Source of the DNA: an uncultured Clostridia bacterium
GTDB lineage: Bacteria; Bacillota; Clostridia; Oscillospirales; Butyricicoccaceae
DNA: 64,000 nt
NCBI GenBank assembly: GCA_944375715.1
Contig: CALWAP010000003.1
Coordinates: 1-64,000, forward strand
Direction: 5' to 3'
The position numbers and the translations under genes were made by a program. Below, one piece after another: positions 17,463 to 25,134 of this stretch. Under the pieces are notes generated by a model. That model was not told the DNA's origin. It saw only the letters and a program-made list of their open reading frames with translations, and ran no database searches. Position 1 is the first letter of the stretch, and the number at the start of each line of letters is the position of its first letter.

Positions 17463-17564
17463 CATAATTAAATTATGGCTCAATACTATAAAGGCTTTTT
17501 TGGCGTTTGTCAATACCTTTTTTCATTTTATTTTATCCGGCATAAAATAATAAGGGGTGATATT

Positions 17565-17951
17565 TTGCCGGCAAAAAACAAAAAAGAAGCGGCTATGCGG
17601 CTTATGCCCGCCCTTTTCATGCTGCTGCTTTTAAGGACGGCCTTTATCCTCTTTGAACCCTCCGAGCCGCAGAACGCCGCTTCCGATATAGACGTGATAA
17701 CCCGCACCTCCTGCGCCGCCCTTTACGCCTATATCATAAGCCTGGCCGCTTCCGACGGCAGCGGCAGCCCCAACCTTGAGGGGGCAACGCTTATCTTCAT
17801 AGGGCTTTTCTGCCTGGGGATACTCTTTGCCATCAGAGGACATATGGCGGAAAACGGCGTCCCGGGACATTCTGCCACTGCCTCCCTTGTGCAGATGAGG
17901 GACTTTTTATCGGGATGCATAGGCTTCCTGGTTTCACGCAAAAAAAAGTAA
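17565..17951 (+). CDS. Small membrane protein of unknown function
   Basis: About 128 residues. I chose the TTG at 17565 with AAGGGGTG upstream; the frame is open further back. Three hydrophobic segments (MPALFMLLLLRTAFILF, a central TSCAALYAYIISLAA, then LIFIGLFCLGILFAI) suggest a small integral membrane protein with a basic tail ending in Lys residues. I recognise no family and the neighbours give no hint. Confidence 0.5.
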   Translation: MPAKNKKEAAMRLMPALFMLLLLRTAFILFEPSEPQNAASDIDVITRTSCAALYAYIISLAASDGSGSPNLEGATLIFIGLFCLGILFAIRGHMAENGVPGHSATASLVQMRDFLSGCIGFLVSRKKK

Positions 17952-17959
17952 AAGAGGGG

Positions 17960-17988
17960 TAGTCAAACAGAAAATTGTATGCTATAAT
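17960..17988 (+). promoter_or_regulatory. Promoter of candidate small RNA 1
   Basis: TAGTCA (17960-17965), 17 bases, perfect TATAAT (17983-17988). Confidence 0.6.
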
Positions 17989-17994
17989 GCACTC

Positions 17995-18082
17995 GTTCGT
18001 CGAACACGGGGCGGCCAACCCTCACACAACCCTTTCTTCCGGCCGTCCCACCTTTTTTACGCGCCGGCGGCGCGTTTTTTTA
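17995..18082 (+). ncRNA. Candidate small RNA with C-rich loop
   Basis: Between the promoter and the HAD gene lies a unit of about 88 bases. A mini-hairpin TTCGTCGAA comes first, then a nine-base stem GGGGCGGCC/GGCCGTCCC (18008-18049) closes a C/A/T-only loop with three CCC runs. A terminator follows (ACGCGCC-GGC-GGCGCGT plus T-run, 18059-18081). It is either an independent RNA whose C-rich loop could pair with ribosome-binding sites, or an attenuating leader of the HAD gene. No known family is recognised. Confidence 0.5.
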
Positions 18083-18104
18083 TTCTCTTTCTTTGGGAGG
18101 ATTT

Positions 18105-18788
18105 ATGAAAACCTGCGTTATATGGGATCTGGACGGTACGCTGGCCCATGCCCACGGCATATGGTCCAAGGCCCTTCTCCATGCCGCCCAAAAGGTGCTG
18201 CCCAGGCATCTTTGGCCCGACATCGACAGCCTGAAGGCGGCCAACCGCGGCAGATATATCTGGGACAGGCCCTTTGAAAACAACCGCGCCTTTGTAAACG
18301 AAGCCTTCTGGGAGGAGATGTTCAGGCGTTTCTTTTTTACATACCGCCTTCTGGGCCTTTCGCCCTCGGCCGCCCTTCGGGCCATGCCTTATATAAGGGA
18401 GCATATTCTCGACATGGACAACTATACCCTTTACCCCGACGCCAAAGAGGCCCTTGGGAATTGCGTTTCCAAAGGCGCCCGGTGCCTTCTGCTTTCCAAC
18501 AACTACCCCGAAGCCGAAAGGGTGCTTTACGCCCTGGGCATAAGGGAATATTTTTCGGGCGTTTTCATATCGGGGGTGTGCGGCTATGACAAGCCGCGGC
18601 CAGAGTTTTTTGCCATGGCCATGGAAAGCTGCCCTCAAAGCCGCTATATCATGGTGGGCGACAACCTTAAGGCCGACATATTGGGGGCCAGAGCCATGGG
18701 CATTACTTCGGTATATGTCCACAGGCAGCCAAGCCCCCTGGCCGATTATTGCTTTCCGGACCTTTCGGGGATACCCGAGCTTTTATAA
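18105..18788 (+). CDS. HAD family hydrolase
   Basis: HAD phosphatases use an aspartyl-phosphate intermediate. All four motifs are visible: DLDGT with nucleophile Asp near residue 8, LLLSNN near 125, Lys in YDKPRPEFF near 163, and the metal acids in MVGDNLKADILGA near 186. A helical cap sits between motifs I and II, as in subfamily IA (phosphoglycolate phosphatase-like). The substrate cannot be named. The ATG at 18105 has GGGAGG. Confidence 0.88.
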   Translation: MKTCVIWDLDGTLAHAHGIWSKALLHAAQKVLPRHLWPDIDSLKAANRGRYIWDRPFENNRAFVNEAFWEEMFRRFFFTYRLLGLSPSAALRAMPYIREHILDMDNYTLYPDAKEALGNCVSKGARCLLLSNNYPEAERVLYALGIREYFSGVFISGVCGYDKPRPEFFAMAMESCPQSRYIMVGDNLKADILGARAMGITSVYVHRQPSPLADYCFPDLSGIPELL

Positions 18789-18791
18789 AAC

Positions 18792-18817
18792 AAAAAGCAG
18801 GCCGAAGCCTGCTTTTT
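18792..18817. terminator. Bidirectional terminator between HAD and hutD-like genes
   Basis: AAAAGCAGGC and GCCTGCTTTT pair around CGAA, with A and T runs outside, between convergent genes. Confidence 0.85.
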
Positions 18818-19351
18818 TCATATTTCCATATGGCACAGAATACTTTTTTCGGTAAGCTCTATCTCGCCGCTGCCCTCAAAAAGGAGGCTGTCGCCCGCCC
18901 GGACTAAGATATCGGCCCCCTCTGTAACGGCCGTCATATCCGAAAGGGCATATACAAGGCAGATGCCGCTCACCTTTACCTTTGAGCTGACAATGCGCAT
19001 TTCTCCCCCGGCTCCCTTGAGCATCAGGTTTATGTCCCTGGCTTTGCCCCGGCACAGGGTGCGGCTGCCGCCGCTGAAAAAATGGGGCGGGTCCAAAGGG
19101 CCCATTTTCAAAAAAGGTCCGCCGTCATGGCTCAGCTCAAAGGAACCCTCCAGCGGGGTTATCCACCTGTCTATCCCCTCCAGGGGCGTAAAGACGCTTT
19201 CCTCCAGCTCGACCTCGGCCGAGCTTACCCGCATTTTAAAGTCGCGCTGTGAATAATTTCCGTTTTCGGGATAAATATATATTTCCGAAGTGACGCCGCC
19301 CGACCAGCGCGAAAGGCCGTAGCCCTCCTTTTGAAGATATCTTATTCGCAT
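18818..19351 (-). CDS. HutD/Ves family protein
   Basis: The cupin-like HutD/Ves fold is indicated by SRWSGGVTSEIYIYPENGNY, RDFKMRVSSAEVE and FTPLEGIDRWITPLEG. The length, 177 residues, fits the family. HutD is linked to histidine degradation in some bacteria, but no hut gene is nearby, so the role here is open. The ATG at 19351 is the only plausible start, though GGGAGG lies unusually close (three bases). A terminator-like hairpin lies only about 30 bases upstream on the same strand (19383-19403), so attenuation is possible. Confidence 0.8.
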   Translation of the reverse strand: MRIRYLQKEGYGLSRWSGGVTSEIYIYPENGNYSQRDFKMRVSSAEVELEESVFTPLEGIDRWITPLEGSFELSHDGGPFLKMGPLDPPHFFSGGSRTLCRGKARDINLMLKGAGGEMRIVSSKVKVSGICLVYALSDMTAVTEGADILVRAGDSLLFEGSGEIELTEKSILCHMEI

Positions 19352-19376
19352 ATGCCTCCCCTTTTTGTCCGAATAT

Positions 19377-19445
19377 ATCAAAAAAGCCCCAAAAAGGAGC
19401 TTTAATGATATATAGTGATTGAGGAAAATGGAGTGCCTTTGTTCT
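19377..19445 (-). ncRNA. Candidate small RNA 2 or attenuated leader of the hutD-like gene
   Basis: A strong minus-strand promoter at 19452-19480 would give a transcript of about 68 bases ending in an intrinsic terminator (AAAGCTCC-TTTTT-GGGGCTTT then T-run, 19403-19380). The body is unstructured and C/T-rich (CACTCC, TTTTCCTCAATC). Only 25 bases separate the terminator from the hutD-like start, so it may be that gene's attenuator instead of a free RNA. Confidence 0.45.
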
Positions 19446-19451
19446 GTAAAG

Positions 19452-19480
19452 AATATACCACCCCTTCTTCCAAAAAGCAA
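19452..19480 (-). promoter_or_regulatory. Promoter of candidate small RNA 2
   Basis: TTGCTT (19480-19475), 17-base spacer ending GGGGTGG, TATATT (19457-19452). Confidence 0.65.
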
Positions 19481-19660
19481 ATATAAATATCCGATATTTT
19501 TTTAAAAGGTTATAGGTTTTACCTATGCCCAAACCCCCGGGCCTTTTCTTCCAGCCTGTCCTATTTTTCAAGGCCTATGGGCCTGAAGGCCATAAAACCA
19601 CCCCTTTTTTAGGCAAGGGTACCATAACCTGCCGTGTTTTGCAACAGGGCTTTTTTGCGG

Positions 19661-19689
19661 TTGACAAATATACGGGTATATGATAGAAT
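19661..19689 (+). promoter_or_regulatory. Promoter of the tRNA-Ser pair
   Basis: TTGACA (19661-19666), 17 bases, TAGAAT (19684-19689), ending 16 bases before the first tRNA. Confidence 0.8.
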
Positions 19690-19705
19690 ATCTTAGCATC
19701 GTTGA

Positions 19706-19794
19706 GGAGAGATGGTCGAGTTGGTTTAAGGCACCGGTCTTGAAAACCGGCGATGCGCAAGCATCCGTGGGTTCGAATCCCACTCTCTCCGCCA
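19706..19794 (+). tRNA. tRNA-Ser (anticodon TGA)
   Basis: A class II tRNA with acceptor strands GGAGAGA and TCTCTCC, anticodon loop CTTGAAA, a long variable arm (CGATGCGCAAGCATC) and T arm GGGTTCGAATCCC. The CCA end is encoded. Confidence 0.96.
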
Positions 19795-19827
19795 TTATTA
19801 AGTGAGCGGAGCAAAATATAATCATCC

Positions 19828-19917
19828 GGAGAAATACCCAAGTGGTGAAGGGGCTCCCCTGCTAAGGGAGTAGGGCGTGAAAGCGTCGCGAGGGTTCAAA
19901 TCCCTCTTTCTCCGCCA
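19828..19917 (+). tRNA. tRNA-Ser (anticodon GCT)
   Basis: A class II tRNA with acceptor GGAGAAA/TTTCTCC, anticodon loop CTGCTAA, variable arm TAGGGCGTGAAAGCGTCG, T arm GGGTTCAAATCCC and encoded CCA. It is co-transcribed with the preceding tRNA-Ser. Confidence 0.96.
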
Positions 19918-19921
19918 GGAA

Positions 19922-19949
19922 GGGCACGTGCAGACGTGCCCTTTTTTTT
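19922..19949 (+). terminator. Terminator of the tRNA-Ser pair
   Basis: GGGCACGT and ACGTGCCC pair around GCAG, followed by eight T. Confidence 0.92.
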
Positions 19950-20031
19950 GCGTTTTTTTAAGTTTTTCGCAAAATGGACAGGCTGCTCTGTGGCAGATAT
20001 TTAAAACTTTAAGTTTATATTTTTATCAATA

Positions 20032-20060
20032 TTGCTTTTTGTATTGTTAATTGATATACT
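20032..20060 (+). promoter_or_regulatory. Probable pyk promoter with long AT-rich leader
   Basis: TTGCTT (20032-20037), 17 bases, TATACT (20055-20060). The leader from here to the ATG is about 205 bases. I see no recognisable riboswitch in it. The stretch 19950-20031 is AT-rich and holds no gene. Confidence 0.5.
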
Positions 20061-20272
20061 ATTTTTAATATTACCGATTAATATTACTTTCAGTATTTCA
20101 CCTATCCCCTTTATTCGTGCGGGCGCCGCGGAAGCCCCTGCCGCAAAACAAGGCGGCACGGTTTTGTAAAGGAAATTTTACCGCCAAACGACTTTATTTT
20201 ATTTTATCTTTGGCGTATTATAAAGGTGAAGGCAAAAGGATAAAGAATAAAAAAATAAACGGAGAAATGTTT

Positions 20273-21688
20273 ATGAGAAAGACTAAAATCGTTTGTACCT
20301 TAGGCCCCGCTTCGGACAGCGAGGAAAAGATCGAGCAGCTTATATTGGGCGGCATGAACGCCGCGCGGTTCAATTTTTCCCACGGCACCCACGAAAGCCA
20401 TCTGGAAACCCTGAACCGACTTAAAAAGGTCCGCGACCGCCTGGGCCTGCCGGTGGCCGCCATGCTGGACACCAAGGGACCCGAGATAAGGATAAAAAAG
20501 TTTGAAAACGGGCCTATAGCCCTTAATGACGGCGACATGTTCACACTGACGACCGAGGACATCCCCGGCACCCAGGATAAGGTTTCGGTGACATACGAAA
20601 ACCTGCACTGCGAGCTCAAACAGGGCGACAGGGTGCTTATCGACGACGGCCTTGTGGAGCTTAATGTAAGCGAGATAAAGGGCCGTGACATAATATGCAG
20701 GGTTGTAACGGGCGGTACCCTTTCCAACAACAAGAGCATCAACCTGCCCGGAAGCAGCATACGCCTGCCCTCGATGACCGAAAAGGACATTGCCGACATC
20801 ACCTTTGCCTGCGAGCAGGGCTTTGACTTCATAGCCGCCTCCTTTGTGCGCAAGGCCCAGGATATAAGGGATATAAGGGCACTGCTTGACTCCCACGGCG
20901 GCGGGCGCATACAGATAATTGCCAAAATAGAAAACCGCGAGGGTGTCGACAACCTGCGGGATATTTTAAACGAGGCCGACGGAGTCATGGTGGCCAGGGG
21001 CGACCTCGGGGTCGAGATCCCGGCCAGCGAGGTGCCCGTCATACAAAAGGAAATGATAGAAATGAGCATAAGCCTGGGCAAGACGGTCATCACGGCCACC
21101 CAGATGCTCGATTCGATGATACGCAATCCCAGGCCCACCAGGGCCGAGGTATCGGATGTAGCCAACGCCGTTTTCGACGGCAGCTCGGCAGTCATGCTTT
21201 CAGGCGAGTCGGCCTCGGGCAAATACCCCATAGAAAGCGTCAAGACCATGGCCGAGATAGTCGAAAGGGCCGAAGGGGCCATAAATTATTGGAAGCGCTT
21301 TGCCCAGCGTGAGGCCGCCTGCGACACGGTGCCCCTGGCCATAGCCCACACGGCCTGCATGACGGCCAGGGATCTTGACGCAAAAGCCATTCTGGCCGCC
21401 ACCACCTCAGGCTATACGGCCAAAATGATATCCCGCTTCATGCCCGGCTGCTTTGTGGCGGCCGTCACCACCTCCGAGTGCGTCAGGCGCTCGCTGGCCC
21501 TTACCTGGGGCGTGACGCCGTACCTTACGGGTTCGGCCGATTCCACCGACCGCATGTTCTCCCTCTGCGCCGAAACTGCCCAGAAGGAAGGCATAGCCCA
21601 AAAGGGCGACAGGGTGGTCATCACGGCCGGGGTGCCCATAGGCTGCTCAGGCACCACCAACCTTATAAAGGCCGACACGATAAAATAA
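20273..21688 (+). CDS. pyk: Pyruvate kinase
   Basis: Pyruvate kinase converts phosphoenolpyruvate and ADP to pyruvate and ATP, ending glycolysis. The 471-residue product starts MRKTKIVCTLGPASDSEE. It has NFSHG (active-site Arg/Asn region), LDTKGPEIR, IIAKIENREG with the catalytic Lys, MVARGDLGVEIP (metal binding) and ITATQMLDSM. It lacks the extra C-terminal PEP-utiliser domain found in some Bacillus enzymes. Start: ATG 20273 has GGAG at eight bases; the in-frame ATG at 20267 is too close to that site. Confidence 0.96.
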   Translation: MRKTKIVCTLGPASDSEEKIEQLILGGMNAARFNFSHGTHESHLETLNRLKKVRDRLGLPVAAMLDTKGPEIRIKKFENGPIALNDGDMFTLTTEDIPGTQDKVSVTYENLHCELKQGDRVLIDDGLVELNVSEIKGRDIICRVVTGGTLSNNKSINLPGSSIRLPSMTEKDIADITFACEQGFDFIAASFVRKAQDIRDIRALLDSHGGGRIQIIAKIENREGVDNLRDILNEADGVMVARGDLGVEIPASEVPVIQKEMIEMSISLGKTVITATQMLDSMIRNPRPTRAEVSDVANAVFDGSSAVMLSGESASGKYPIESVKTMAEIVERAEGAINYWKRFAQREAACDTVPLAIAHTACMTARDLDAKAILAATTSGYTAKMISRFMPGCFVAAVTTSECVRRSLALTWGVTPYLTGSADSTDRMFSLCAETAQKEGIAQKGDRVVITAGVPIGCSGTTNLIKADTIK

Positions 21689-21725
21689 AGGCCCTGCCTT
21701 TAAATAATAAAAAGGAGGAAAAGCT

Positions 21726-21935
21726 ATGCCCCATATCGCAGTAATGCTCTACCCCGGGCGCTCGGACGAAATTAAGCAAAAGGCCGCCGAGGGCATCAAA
21801 AACGTCGTCATGCAGGAGCTGGGCGTTTCAGCCGAAGCCGTCTCGGTATCCTTTTTCGATGTCCCCAAGGAAGAGTTTAAGGAAAAAGTGATGGCCAAAA
21901 TACCCGATGATAAGATAGTTTTAGGCCATAAATAA
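21726..21935 (+). CDS. 4-oxalocrotonate tautomerase family protein
   Basis: This is a 69-residue protein whose catalytic Pro directly follows the initiator Met (MPHIAVMLYPGRSDEIKQ). It has the beta-alpha-beta layout of the 4-OT family, with ELGVSAEAVSVSFFDV in the second half. Such enzymes isomerise enol/keto acids; the physiological substrate is unknown. It lies 37 bases after pyk with AAAGGAGG before the ATG, so it is probably co-transcribed with pyk. Confidence 0.85.
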   Translation: MPHIAVMLYPGRSDEIKQKAAEGIKNVVMQELGVSAEAVSVSFFDVPKEEFKEKVMAKIPDDKIVLGHK

Positions 21936-21938
21936 GGA

Positions 21939-21965
21939 AAAGCGCCCATTTTGGGCGCTTTTTTC
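21939..21965 (+). terminator. Terminator after the tautomerase gene
   Basis: AAGCGCCCA pairs with TGGGCGCTT around TTT, with a T-run. A weaker second hairpin follows (CCCGGC/GCCGGG at 22058-22076 with GTTTTGATTTT). Confidence 0.88.
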
Positions 21966-22079
21966 AAACTTTCGGCCTTTTGCACAAACAGCGTCCCCAA
22001 AGGCCCCAATAACGGGGAGTTTTGAGCCTTTTGCCCCTTTTTTGAAGTAAAAGCCGTCCCGGCCTTTAAAGCCGGGGTT

Positions 22080-22107
22080 TTGATTTTCCCCTTTAATATG
22101 GTATCAT
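22080..22107 (+). promoter_or_regulatory. Probable promoter of the 22.1-kb amidohydrolase
   Basis: TTGATT, 16 bases, then TGG-TATCAT (extended -10), about 30 bases before the ATG. Confidence 0.45.
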
Positions 22108-22136
22108 GACTTCATAAACTAAAAGGAGGAAGCGCC

Positions 22137-23597
22137 ATGTATGATCTTCTGATTAAAAACGCCGTTATCATAACAGCCGACCCAAGCCACCATATCTATG
22201 ACAAGGGCTATATTGCCGTAAAGGACGGCAGGATTGCCGCCATAGGCCCTTTGGAGGAACTGAGTGAAAGCGCGCAGGCCGAAAGGGTATTAGACGCCGG
22301 CGGAAAATGCCTTATGCCGGGGCTTGTCGACGGACACGGCCACGCCGGGCACTGCCTTACCAAAACCATGGGCGAAAGCAACGACACTCAGTTTGAAGGC
22401 GCCTGGTGGGGCAAGATGGCCGAGGATATATATTTCCACTACACTGACGACTTCTTCTGGTATGCCGAAGGCGCTCTGGCCGCCGCCGAAAGGCTTAAAT
22501 TCGGCATTACGACGGGCGTTTCCATGCTGGGCAGCACGCCGAGGCCCGACAGGGTGGAAAACCTTGAGGCCCACTTTGAGGGCGCTTTGAAAACGGGGCT
22601 CAGGCAGGTTTCGGGCATAGGCTCCTGCGACGGCCCCTGGCCCAAACATCCCTGGGTCTGGGAGGGCGACAGCCATAAGGAGCACACGCTGACCCCCGAG
22701 CAGATGGTTGAAACCACCGAAAGGGCCGTAAAGGAGCTCAACGGCAAACACCCCCGCCAGATCTGCATAGTGGCCCCCGGCTCGATAGGCTATAACCCCC
22801 TGGCCGAGACAAAGGATTTTGCCGTTTGGAAGAATAAAGAGATGTACCGCATTGCAAAGGAATACGGCTCTCCCCTTCACACCCACCTTTACGGCGGCGG
22901 GGTGCAGTTTGTCTATGACACCACCCCCGAGCTTTTAAACCCCACCACCTCCCTTACACATTCGACGGGCCTTTCCCAGCGAGAAATCGAAATATTCGCC
23001 GAAACGGGCGCCGTTTTGTTCCACGGTCCCACCACCAGGGCCAATATCAAAAAGCGCTGCCCCGTTTACGAGGTATTAAGGGCGGGCGGCAACGTGGCCA
23101 TCGTCACCGACGGCACGGCCCCCGACCGCAGCTATGATATCTGGAGGGATATGAAGGTGTTCCAGGTCCTGCACCGCGCCCATGACAACGACCCCCTGCT
23201 GGCCCCCGTCGGCATGGTTTTGGAGATGTGCACCATTATCCCGGCCAGGGCTTTGGGCCTTGACAGGGACATAGGCTCTTTGGAGGTGGGCAAAAAAGCC
23301 GACATGATAATCATAAATACCCGCCAGCCCCATCTGGCCCCCTTCGGCATAATGCCTTTGCACAGGGTGGTATACCATGCCCAGGGCCAGGATGTGGAGA
23401 CCGTTATTGTGGACGGCCAGGTTATGATGGAAAACCGCAAGATGCTTTTGTGCGATGAGGAAAGGATACTCTCGGATGCCGAGAAGGCATTTGACCGGAT
23501 GAGGCAGAGGCTGGGAAGCAAGTTCGAAAGCTTTGTAAAGTACGGCGATGTTTACGCCATACGCAACCAGACCATGCCCGACCCCTATAAGGCGTAA
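22137..23597 (+). CDS. Amidohydrolase family protein (TrzN/AtzA-MtaD-like)
   Basis: A 486-residue metal-dependent hydrolase of the cytosine deaminase/atrazine hydrolase branch. Metal ligands: the first His pair is in GLVDGHGHAGH near residue 66, a His in PLHTHLYGGG near 247, a further His near 280 (THSTG), and the catalytic Asp in IVTDGTAPDRS. The flanking beta domain (LLIKNAVIITADPSH to the N-side, KADMIIINTRQPH to the C-side) is typical. It could be a deaminase or an amidase on purine- or pterin-like or amino-acid-derived substrates; I cannot choose. AAAGGAGG precedes the ATG. Confidence 0.85.
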   Translation: MYDLLIKNAVIITADPSHHIYDKGYIAVKDGRIAAIGPLEELSESAQAERVLDAGGKCLMPGLVDGHGHAGHCLTKTMGESNDTQFEGAWWGKMAEDIYFHYTDDFFWYAEGALAAAERLKFGITTGVSMLGSTPRPDRVENLEAHFEGALKTGLRQVSGIGSCDGPWPKHPWVWEGDSHKEHTLTPEQMVETTERAVKELNGKHPRQICIVAPGSIGYNPLAETKDFAVWKNKEMYRIAKEYGSPLHTHLYGGGVQFVYDTTPELLNPTTSLTHSTGLSQREIEIFAETGAVLFHGPTTRANIKKRCPVYEVLRAGGNVAIVTDGTAPDRSYDIWRDMKVFQVLHRAHDNDPLLAPVGMVLEMCTIIPARALGLDRDIGSLEVGKKADMIIINTRQPHLAPFGIMPLHRVVYHAQGQDVETVIVDGQVMMENRKMLLCDEERILSDAEKAFDRMRQRLGSKFESFVKYGDVYAIRNQTMPDPYKA

Positions 23598-23600
23598 GCC

Positions 23601-23632
23601 AAAGCGGGCGGCATAAAGCCGCCCGCTTTTTT
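23601..23632 (+). terminator. Terminator after the 22.1-kb amidohydrolase
   Basis: AAAGCGGGCGGC pairs with GCCGCCCGCTTT around ATAAA, then T-run. From here to 23871 there is no gene. Confidence 0.9.
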
Positions 23633-23871
23633 GCTCCTGGCAAAAAGGGCAGCTTCAGGCGCCCGCAAGGAACAGGCATTTTTCGGCAGCCAAGCCCCGG
23701 CACCCATGCCCCCGACGCCCCTAAACCGCCTTTTGCCTTCCGCACAGGGAAAGGCGTCCCGATATCCGGGCATCTGGTGGCGCAAAAGGAACTTTATTTT
23801 TCCAAAAAAGTCTTGATTTTGAAGTACTTAAGTGATATGGTTTTATACCAAAAGAGCAGAGGAGGATCTTT

Positions 23872-24663
23872 GTGGAAGAACAGACACCTGCCCTTTCGCG
23901 CACCATGCAGGAAGGGTTTATGACCTGTATCCTGGACATCGGCGAAATGCTGCTTAAAAACGGGGCCGAGATAATGCGCGTCGAGGATACCCTTTTCAGG
24001 CTGTGCAAAAGCTGCGGCTTTTCCTCGGCCGAGGTATTTTCCATCCCCTCCTGCATAATACTGACGGCCCGCGCCCCCGGCGGGGCCACCATCACCCAGA
24101 CCCGGCGGGTCCGCGCCAGGGGCACCGATCTGGACCTGGTTTCCAGGGCAAACGACCTTTCAAGGAAGGTATGCGCCTGCCCCCCGCCTTTAGAGGAGTT
24201 CCAGGCCGAGGTAAAGGCCCTTAAAAACAAGAAAAGCTATACACCAAAGCAGCAGCTTTTCATATACTGCCTTATATCGGCGTCCTTTTCGGTATTTTTC
24301 GGCGGGAATGCCTTAGATGCCCTGGCCTCGGCCATATCGGGGGCCGTGCTTTACATGGCGGTCAGCCTTGGGGGGCTGATAAGGCTCAACAGCATATTGA
24401 TGAACGCCTTTTCAAGCGCCCTGACGGCCTTTGCCGTCATTATCCTCTGCGCCTTTCTGCCCGGCGCCTCCCACGACAAGATAATCATAGGCAACATCAT
24501 GCTGCTTATACCCGGGCTGGCTCTTACGACCTCCCTTCGGGACATTATAAACGGCGACACGATATCGGGACTTGCGGGCTTCTGTGAGGCAGTCATAAAG
24601 GCCCTGGCCATCGCGGCAGGCTCGGCTGTGGTGCTTTACGGATTGGGGGGGTACTCCATATGA
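23872..24663 (+). CDS. Threonine/serine exporter family protein, ThrE N-terminal half
   Basis: The 263-residue protein has the ThrE/DUF1212 layout: a cytoplasmic N-terminal part (about 1-115) with GEMLLKNGAEIMRVEDT and SIPSCIILTA, then five membrane helices (LLIPGLALTTSLRDIINGDT is a conserved block). In Corynebacterium the full-length ThrE exports Thr and Ser. Here, as in many Clostridia, the function is split with the next gene, whose start overlaps by four bases. The start is GTG with GGAGG. Confidence 0.85.
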   Translation: MEEQTPALSRTMQEGFMTCILDIGEMLLKNGAEIMRVEDTLFRLCKSCGFSSAEVFSIPSCIILTARAPGGATITQTRRVRARGTDLDLVSRANDLSRKVCACPPPLEEFQAEVKALKNKKSYTPKQQLFIYCLISASFSVFFGGNALDALASAISGAVLYMAVSLGGLIRLNSILMNAFSSALTAFAVIILCAFLPGASHDKIIIGNIMLLIPGLALTTSLRDIINGDTISGLAGFCEAVIKALAIAAGSAVVLYGLGGYSI

Positions 24664-25112
24664 TACAGCTTTACTACGAAACGGCGGCCGCCTGCATAGG
24701 CTCTTTGGGCTTTGCCATGCTCTTTAACCTTAGGGGGCGCAGGCTTTTGTGGTGCGCTTTTGGGGGCGGAATGAGCTGGGCCGTTTACATATTCTGTATG
24801 CTTATAATGGGCGCGGGGCTTTATACCTCACTCTTTTTCGCCTCGGCCGCCGTTGTGGCCCTGGCCGAAATATTGGCACGGCGGATAAAAACCCCCGTTA
24901 CCGTTCTGATGGTGCCCATGATAATACCCCTTATCCCCGGCGGCACCCTTTATTACGCCATGAGCTACCTTCTGGAAAGCCGCTACGAGCTTTTTGCCCG
25001 GGAGGCCCGCTCGCTGACGCTGCAGGTTTTCGCCATAGCTTTGGGGATAATCATAACGACCTCCCTTTCCAGGGCGGTGTTCACCGTGATTTACAGGCTT
25101 AAAGAAAAATAA
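24660..25112 (+). CDS. Threonine/serine exporter family protein, ThrE C-terminal half
   Basis: A 150-residue membrane protein with five hydrophobic helices and the MVPMIIPLIPGGTLYYAMSYLL block of the YjjB/ThrE C-terminal domain. It overlaps the preceding gene by four bases. The two together rebuild a ten-helix exporter. Confidence 0.85.
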   Translation: MIQLYYETAAACIGSLGFAMLFNLRGRRLLWCAFGGGMSWAVYIFCMLIMGAGLYTSLFFASAAVVALAEILARRIKTPVTVLMVPMIIPLIPGGTLYYAMSYLLESRYELFAREARSLTLQVFAIALGIIITTSLSRAVFTVIYRLKEK

Positions 25113-25134
25113 AAAGCGCCGCAGGGCGCTTTTT
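25111..25134. terminator. Bidirectional terminator between thrE-like and yibE/F-like genes
   Basis: AAAAGCGCC and GGGCGCTTTT around GCA, with A and T runs, between convergent genes. Confidence 0.88.

Noticed and set aside
17475..17951. Longer version of the small membrane protein from 17475
   Set aside because: The extra 30 residues lie in the T-box promoter region of asnB and have no ribosome-binding site; AAGGGGTG supports the later TTG.
18818..19480. Longer hutD-like protein starting at 19480
   Set aside because: The extra 43 residues cross a terminator hairpin and a promoter and are not part of the family. The start at 19351 fits.
20218..21282. 354-codon frame antisense to pyruvate kinase
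   Set aside because: Ser/Leu-rich shadow of a certain gene, no start signal, no recognisable domain.
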